DNA of 64,000 nt from positions 186,001-250,000 of the forward strand of contig NZ_QJVJ01000005.1 in assembly GCF_003217775.1 (NCBI RefSeq), given 5' to 3'. The notes under the pieces are model-generated. The model worked only from the letters and a program-made list of their open reading frames with translations. It was not told the origin of the DNA and made no database searches. The position numbers and the translations under genes are program-made. Below are positions 59,674 to 64,000 of the stretch, in pieces; position 1 is the stretch's first letter, and each line of letters opens with the position of its first letter. This stretch comes from Paenibacillus flagellatus (GTDB taxonomy: Bacteria > Bacillota > Bacilli > Paenibacillales > NBRC-103111).

Positions 59674-60045
59674 TTACATTTCGGTTACAGAATCGCCGCC
59701 GAGCACTTCCCGCAGCACCGGCTCGGTTATCCGTCCGTGCGACGTATGCCATACCGCCCGGCGTCCCTTGACGAGAATCGCCTGGGGCGATTCGTGCTTC
59801 ACGTTCAGCGTGTCGGCGATCAAATTCGACACGGGGCGCGATTCGACGACAAGCACGATCGCGTATTCGATATCGGGATTGGGCGAATCGCCCAAGTAAG
59901 ACAGCCATTGGTCATGGGCTTCGGCGCTGATCGGGCAGCGCGTGCTGTGCTTGAACACGAGCACCGGCGTCTCGGAGCTCGATTCGAGCAAGCTGAGCCA
60001 TTGCTTCTCGGATTCCAGTTCGATCGTTTCCAATCGGTCGTTCAC
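59674..60045 (-). CDS. brxC: Monothiol bacilliredoxin BrxC/YtxJ (123 aa)
   Basis: A thioredoxin-fold protein that removes bacillithiol from S-bacillithiolated proteins. It has the single reactive-site Cys37 in FKHSTRCPISAEAHDQW, the form typical of YtxJ, and KHESPQAILVKGR with the cis-Pro. Length matches. The start is a GTG at 60045 with a weak site. ytxJ lies near ccpA in B. subtilis too. Its presence implies that the host makes bacillithiol, which also suits the DinB-family protein elsewhere in the window. Confidence 0.92.
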   Translation of the reverse strand: MNDRLETIELESEKQWLSLLESSSETPVLVFKHSTRCPISAEAHDQWLSYLGDSPNPDIEYAIVLVVESRPVSNLIADTLNVKHESPQAILVKGRRAVWHTSHGRITEPVLREVLGGDSVTEM

Positions 60046-60175
60046 ACCTCTCGCATTCCGTTTCCTGCCTACTATTAAATACTACCAAAAACAAGGCAAA
60101 AAAGCCAACTTGCGTCGGCTTGTCGCTCGCGGCGCGAAAACGGTCCCGTTTCCTTCGCCGATATCCCCTTCTTTC

Positions 60176-60601
60176 TCAAGACAGACGATATGTAGTGGTC
60201 ATATGACTCGTAATTTGCGTCAACCGGTGCCGGACGTTTTCCGCCCACGCGCCGTCTTCGAGCGACCGGGCAAGCAGAAGCAGATCGAGCAGCTCGTTGA
60301 CCCGATCTTCGACAATCGATTCGACGGAACGGTGCTGGTGCTCCTTGCTCGTCGCCATCTGCATCAGGTGCGCGAGCTCCGATAAATCGCCGAACGACAC
60401 CGTCGCCGGCTCGGGCTTCGGACCGAGCGTCCGGATGTAGCCGGTCAGCTCCGGCTTGACGGGCGGAAACACTTCCGAACGATGGCAATCGTCGCACGAG
60501 TAAATCGGCACGTTCTCGATCTCCACTTTATTTTGAAAAATGACGGTGCGCAGACGAATGTGCATCGTCGCTCCGCAATTGCATGGCTTTTGCACTCCCA
60601 A
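60176..60601 (-). CDS. Hypothetical protein with N-terminal zinc-ribbon-like cysteines (about 141 aa)
   Basis: Not a named family that I can confirm. The N-terminus has CNCG and, about 27 residues on, CDDC (QKPCNCGATM ... VPIYSCDDCHRSEVFP), the spacing of a small zinc ribbon like those in YgiT/YokU-type proteins. The rest is helical and charged (about 70-130). A TTG start at 60601, five bases after AAGGAG, is chosen; GTG 60595 or 60607 are alternatives. The gene is on the same strand as brxC and upstream of it. Confidence 0.75.
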   Translation of the reverse strand: MGVQKPCNCGATMHIRLRTVIFQNKVEIENVPIYSCDDCHRSEVFPPVKPELTGYIRTLGPKPEPATVSFGDLSELAHLMQMATSKEHQHRSVESIVEDRVNELLDLLLLARSLEDGAWAENVRHRLTQITSHMTTTYRLS

Positions 60602-60693
60602 AAGCACTCCTTCCCGGTCGGCCCTCGCTGTCTATGGACGGTATGTGATGTATACCAATTCGATTTTCGTCCCGAATCTCCTTCCGCCCGACG

Positions 60694-61110
60694 CTAGTAT
60701 TTTTTGCTAGCGTCCGAAGCGCGGCGGAGAAGCCGGTCGATCGCGGGAAGCGAAACGAACAGCATGGCGAGCGCCGCTCCGATCGCGTCGTTGCGAAGAT
60801 CGCGCACGTCGGACATCCGGCCTTCCACGAATCGTTGATGGAATTCGTCCGTCACGCCGTACAGCACGCTCAGCAGCACGACGAGCGCCTTCCCTCCCCA
60901 TCCGGACAGCCGGGGCAGCAGCGCCCAGTAATACGTGAGCGCGAGCCCGAAATAGGCGAAGAAATGCCCCCAGTCGAAGCTTTCCATCGCCGGCAGCAGC
61001 CGTTGAAAAAAAGGAAGCAGCGTCCCGAGGTCGTCCCCCGTCTGGTGGGACAAATAAAAAATGGCCGCCATACAGGCGACGGCCGGCAGCCAGCGCACGA
61101 TCCGATGCAT
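60694..61110 (-). CDS. VanZ-family membrane protein (138 aa)
   Basis: A four-helix membrane protein of the VanZ type. Visible features are MAAIFYLSHQTGD at the end of helix 1, KALVVLLSVLYGVTDEFHQ with the conserved Asp-Glu-His-Gln near 88, and RMSDVRDLRNDAIGA near 100. VanZ proteins affect teicoplanin susceptibility in some hosts, but most are of unknown role. ATG 61110 follows GGGAGG. A hairpin over the stop has its T run in the loop, so it is not called a terminator. Confidence 0.9.
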   Translation of the reverse strand: MHRIVRWLPAVACMAAIFYLSHQTGDDLGTLLPFFQRLLPAMESFDWGHFFAYFGLALTYYWALLPRLSGWGGKALVVLLSVLYGVTDEFHQRFVEGRMSDVRDLRNDAIGAALAMLFVSLPAIDRLLRRASDASKKY

Positions 61111-61231
61111 GGCGTTCCTCCCGTCCGGTCCTCGAATAGTCGACGAAACGGCGAACGCTCTGCGGCGGGCCCGTCCGTCCGATCATTCCCCATTATGTAA
61201 GGAGCGGGTAAATTTTGCAACGGTTTTATGG

Positions 61232-61237
61232 TACAAT
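61232..61237 (+). promoter_or_regulatory. Extended -10 of the second DJ-1/PfpI gene
   Basis: TGG precedes TACAAT at 61232-61237, 22 bp before the start codon. The upstream -35 is weak. Confidence 0.55.
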
Positions 61238-61258
61238 GTTGCACGGAGGGATGTAACG

Positions 61259-61783
61259 ATGCGATTGAACGGCAAGCAAGTGATCTGCCTCGTGGACGAG
61301 GAGTTCGAGGATTTGGAGCTGTGGTACCCGATATACCGGGCTCGCGAGGAAGGCGCCGTCGTCAAGCTCGCCGGCGCGGACAAAGGCAAGACGTATACCG
61401 GCAAATACGGCGTGCCGGCCGTATCCGACCTGTCGTTCGACGAAATGGACGCTTCCGCCGTCGACGGGCTGCTCGTACCGGGCGGCTGGGCGCCGGACAA
61501 GCTGCGGCGGTACCCCAAAGTGCTGCAGCTCGTCCGCGACATGGACGCGGCGGGCAAGCCGATCGGACAAATATGCCATGCGGGCTGGGTGCTCGTATCC
61601 GCGAAAATATTGCAGGGGCGCAAAGTGACGTCGACGCCCGGCATTCGCGACGATATGGAGAACGCCGGCGCGATCTGGATCGACGAGCCGGTCGTTGTCG
61701 ACCGGAACCTCGTGTCGTCCCGCCGTCCGCCCGATCTTCCGCCCTACGCGAAGGCGTTTTGCGACGCATTGGCCGGCGAATGA
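61259..61783 (+). CDS. DJ-1/PfpI-family protein, YhbO/PfpI-like (174 aa)
   Basis: The second DJ-1 protein of the window. It has QVICLVDEEFEDLELWYP at the N-terminus with the conserved Glu, LLVPGGWAPDKLR near 80, and the nucleophile elbow GQICHAGWVLVSA with the reactive Cys near 104. It is closer to the YhbO/PfpI subgroup (general stress proteins or deglycases) than the copy at 35138. ATG 61259 follows GGAGGG. The GNAT gene begins about 115 nt downstream on the same strand. Confidence 0.92.
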   Translation: MRLNGKQVICLVDEEFEDLELWYPIYRAREEGAVVKLAGADKGKTYTGKYGVPAVSDLSFDEMDASAVDGLLVPGGWAPDKLRRYPKVLQLVRDMDAAGKPIGQICHAGWVLVSAKILQGRKVTSTPGIRDDMENAGAIWIDEPVVVDRNLVSSRRPPDLPPYAKAFCDALAGE

Positions 61784-61898
61784 CAAGATGGCGCCGGCGA
61801 TGAAGGAGCCCCCGATCGAAGCCGGGTACCGGCCGACACGGGGGCTTTTCGCCTGGGCGGTCCATCGCAAGATCAGAAATACTGAAGGAGAGGATAAC

Positions 61899-62372
61899 GT
61901 GGAACACCTAGTCATTCGTCCGCTCGCGGACGGCGAGCCGGCGCCGCTCGATTTGCTGCTGCTGGCGGATCCGTCCCGCAAGGCGGTCGACGATTATTTG
62001 CGGCGCGGCACGTGCATGGTCGCCGAGCTGGCGGGCGACGTCGTCGGCGTATACGTCCTGATCGCGACCCGTCCGCTCACGGCCGAGCTCGTCAACGTCG
62101 CCGTGGCGGAGCCGCTGCACGGGAAAGGCATCGGCAAGCGTCTCGTCCTGCACGCCATCGAAACGGCGAAAACGCTCGGCTACGCCGATATCGAGGTCGG
62201 GACCGGCAATTCCGGCATGCTGCAGCTTGCGCTGTACCAGAAGTGCGGGTTCCGCATTACCGGCGTCGACCCGGACTTTTTCGTCCGGCATTACCCGGAA
62301 GAAATCGTCGAGAACGGGATTCGCTGCCGGGATATGGTCCGCCTATCGCTTTCGCTTTCCCGCGTGCAATAA
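61899..62372 (+). CDS. GNAT-family N-acetyltransferase (157 aa)
   Basis: A stand-alone GNAT fold with acetyl-CoA motif VAVAEPLHGKGIGKRLVLHA near 66-85 and the late EVGTGNSGMLQLALYQKCGF typical of a YjgM/RimI-like subgroup. The substrate is not readable. The GTG start at 61899 follows GAAGGAGAGG. It lies behind the DJ-1 gene with a 115-nt gap that contains no other gene. Confidence 0.88.
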   Translation: MEHLVIRPLADGEPAPLDLLLLADPSRKAVDDYLRRGTCMVAELAGDVVGVYVLIATRPLTAELVNVAVAEPLHGKGIGKRLVLHAIETAKTLGYADIEVGTGNSGMLQLALYQKCGFRITGVDPDFFVRHYPEEIVENGIRCRDMVRLSLSLSRVQ

Positions 62373-62384
62373 CCCGCGGCCGGT

Positions 62385-62930
62385 TTAGTCCGCCGCTTCC
62401 GGAATGCGCTTAATGCGCGGATCGGTGAACACGTCGAACTCGTCGCGGCTCGTGCTCGAAAATTCGGATACGATCGCGCCGGCATCGCCGGCTTGAAACC
62501 AATGCAGCGTATTGGGCGGAATCGTGTATTGGTCGCCAGGATTCAACACGATTTCGCGAAATACCGTGTAGTACGGCTCGCTTCCTTCCGGAATGCGGGC
62601 TTGCGGCCGTTCCGCCGGCTCTCCCTCGACGTAGAGCAGCACGTTTCCGTGCCGGCACCGGAACGTCTCCGTCTTGCCGGGATCGTCGCCGACCGGCGGA
62701 TGGCGGTGCTCCGGACACGTCTGACGCGGGAACAGCACGAGCTCCTTCGCGCAATAGCGCTCGTTGTTCACGTAAGTGACGAGCTCGAGTCCTTGCCGCT
62801 CCAGCTCGTTCAGCCCGAAATCGGCGATTTCGATGTTGTCCCTTTCCGCGGCCGTCAGCACGATTCCCGCTTCGCGGAACAAAGCGGCCGTCCTTTCCTG
62901 CGCCGCGCGCAGCTGATCTTTCGTCAACAT
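62385..62930 (-). CDS. D-lyxose isomerase-like cupin protein (181 aa)
   Basis: A cupin-fold metalloenzyme resembling the D-lyxose/D-mannose ketol-isomerases (YdaE type). Metal-site residues are in CPEHRHPPVGDDPGKTETFR (His-x-His ... Glu) near 78-97 and the second cupin motif PPNTLHWFQAGDAGAIVSEF near 140. Length matches. ATG 62930 follows GGGGAGGAAG. It sits just downstream of ptsI on the same strand, so it may be carried on that transcript; such isomerases feed sugars into phosphorylation. Confidence 0.85.
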   Translation of the reverse strand: MLTKDQLRAAQERTAALFREAGIVLTAAERDNIEIADFGLNELERQGLELVTYVNNERYCAKELVLFPRQTCPEHRHPPVGDDPGKTETFRCRHGNVLLYVEGEPAERPQARIPEGSEPYYTVFREIVLNPGDQYTIPPNTLHWFQAGDAGAIVSEFSSTSRDEFDVFTDPRIKRIPEAAD

Positions 62931-62967
62931 GGCCCTTCCTCCCCATACATCAAAATGGAACGACCCG

Positions 62968-64000
62968 TCAAGCCGGCTCACTCCCGTTCGAGCCGGTGCC
63001 GATCGCGGGGAGCCGGTTTTTCGTCCCGCCTTCGTCCCCGGCGACGGACACGCTCGCGACACCGTGCAGCAGCGCCTTCATCTCCGCGCTCGTGCGGCAG
63101 TCGAGCAGCTTCTCGAGCAGCCTCTCGCTCTCCTTCTCCGAGCTTTCGATGAGCCGGCTGCGGACGTCGAGCAGCGATTGTCCGGACATGCTCAGTTCGT
63201 GCACGCCGAGTCCGAGCCAGATCGGCAGCGCGTCCGCGTCTCCCGCCAGCTCTCCGCAGACGCTGACCGAAATGCCGTTCCGGCGCGCCGCTTCCACCGT
63301 CAGCTTCAGCATCCGCAGCACGGCCGGATGATACGGCTCGTACAAGTGCGCGATCCGCTCGTTCATCCGGTCGACCGCGAGGACGTACTGGACGAGATCG
63401 TTCGTGCCGATGCTGAAAAACTGGACCTCCCGCGCCAGCAAATCGGCGATCGCCACCGCGGCCGGCACCTCGATCATGATGCCGACGTCGATCCGTTCGT
63501 TGAACGGCTCGTTCGCCTTCCGCAGCTCCTGCTTCGCCAGCTCCAGCACGTCGCGCGCCCGGCGCACCTCCTCGACGGAGGAAATCATCGGCAGCAAAAT
63601 TTTGACGTTGCCGTAATGGCTCGCCCGCAAAATCGCCTTCAGCTGCGTCTTGAACAAGTCCCGCCGGTCGATGGAGATCCGGATGCCCCGGTAGCCGAGC
63701 ACCGGATTGTCCTCCTCCGGCAGGGAGATGTAGTCGAGCTGCTTGTCCCCGCCGATGTCGAGCGTCCGGATAATCATCGGACGGCCCTCCAGCATGACCG
63801 CGGCGCTCCGATACACTTCGAACTGCTCGTCTTCCTTCGGCCACGTGTCCCGGTCCATATACAGCATCTCGGTCCGGAACAAGCCGACGCCCTTCGCCCC
63901 GAGCTTGAGCGCCTGCTCCAGCTCCTGCACGGAGGTGATGTTCGCGGACAAATTCACTTCCCGGCCGTCCTTCGTCACCGACGGGACGCCGACGACCTCC
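62968..64000 (-). CDS. ptsI: Phosphoenolpyruvate-protein phosphotransferase (PTS enzyme I), C-terminal part; 5' end beyond the window
   Basis: Enzyme I takes phosphate from PEP and passes it to HPr. About 344 residues of the PEP-binding barrel are visible: [70 protein letters not shown] and the catalytic Cys in [18 protein letters not shown]. The phospho-His domain lies off the window edge, but the reading frame continues open to 64000. The C-terminus carries a Gly/Ser-rich tail ([12 protein letters not shown] to the end) beyond the usual barrel. ptsH is not in view. Confidence 0.97.
   Translation of the reverse strand, partial: EVVGVPSVTKDGREVNLSANITSVQELEQALKLGAKGVGLFRTEMLYMDRDTWPKEDEQFEVYRSAAVMLEGRPMIIRTLDIGGDKQLDYISLPEEDNPVLGYRGIRISIDRRDLFKTQLKAILRASHYGNVKILLPMISSVEEVRRARDVLELAKQELRKANEPFNERIDVGIMIEVPAAVAIADLLAREVQFFSIGTNDLVQYVLAVDRMNERIAHLYEPYHPAVLRMLKLTVEAARRNGISVSVCGELAGDADALPIWLGLGVHELSMSGQSLLDVRSRLIESSEKESERLLEKLLDCRTSAEMKALLHGVASVSVAGDEGGTKNRLPAIGTGSNGSEPA

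Noticed and set aside
60690-60714. Inverted repeat GACGCTAG/CTAGCGTC at the VanZ stop as terminator
   Set aside because: The T run is in the loop, not after the stem, so it would not end transcription.

Overview
The window reads as ordinary chromosome from a GC-rich member of the Bacillales, most likely Paenibacillaceae (a Paenibacillus or Cohnella relative). Recognisable proteins are Bacillus-type: YlbF/RicF, YlbG, YlaN, YugN, AcuA/AcuC/AcsA, CcpA, BrxC, AdeR-Ald, RqcH and a YloB-type Ca2+ ATPase. Genes start at ATG, GTG or TTG behind strong AGGAGG-like sites, tyrS has a T-box leader, and many gene ends carry clean rho-independent hairpins. I see no rRNA, tRNA, phage, transposase or CRISPR array. 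The high GC content produces very long antisense shadow ORFs, which are left out.

Layout. 1-3714: signalling cluster on the minus strand (hybrid histidine kinase, CheR methyltransferase, a receiver protein cut by the window edge), coupled by ATGA overlaps. 3.8-8.7 kb: divergent Ca2+ ATPase and rqcH. 8.8-15.7 kb: a YesN/YesM-type two-component pair and an oxidoreductase - AraC regulator - oxidoreductase module. 15.9-20.1 kb: ugd, galU, a PHP phosphoesterase and a LysR regulator. 20.1-26.5 kb: ylbG and ylbF separated by an opposite-strand asparaginase gene, then an XPB-type helicase and its partner. 26.5-33 kb: nuclease lipoprotein, DinB protein, a WYL regulator fused to a monooxygenase-like domain, a MerR divergon with a tautomerase, a CBS protein and an M20 amidohydrolase. 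33-39 kb: yugN, an ftsW/rodA-family gene, an acetyltransferase, a DJ-1 protein, a PdaA-like deacetylase, a gene-free repeat-bearing stretch, an Asp23 protein, a Cax exchanger and ylaN. 39-45 kb: adeR-ald, an HPr-like protein, an M29 aminopeptidase, a TVP38 membrane protein and a lipoprotein. 45-53 kb: a diguanylate cyclase, rpsD, T-box-tyrS and a class A PBP. 53-64 kb: a phosphoesterase, the acsA/acuA/acuC locus, an MTA/SAH nucleosidase, ccpA, brxC, small proteins, a second DJ-1 protein, a lyxose-isomerase-like cupin and the 3' end of ptsI.

How parts work together. The carbon-flow genes (acsA, its acetyltransferase AcuA, deacetylase AcuC, CcpA, an HPr-like protein, PtsI) fit control of acetate use and catabolite repression. 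The most notable regulatory structures are: (i) near-identical 23-bp palindromic sites at matching distances from the -10 boxes of the WYL-ABM gene and the downstream DinB gene; (ii) four AACTTAT half-sites, including a perfect 18-bp palindrome, woven through the divergent MerR/tautomerase promoters; (iii) a cluster of four 23-bp intergenic repeats at 36.7-36.9 kb. I found no single large undescribed defence-like or biosynthetic system; the candidates for novelty are small regulatory modules.
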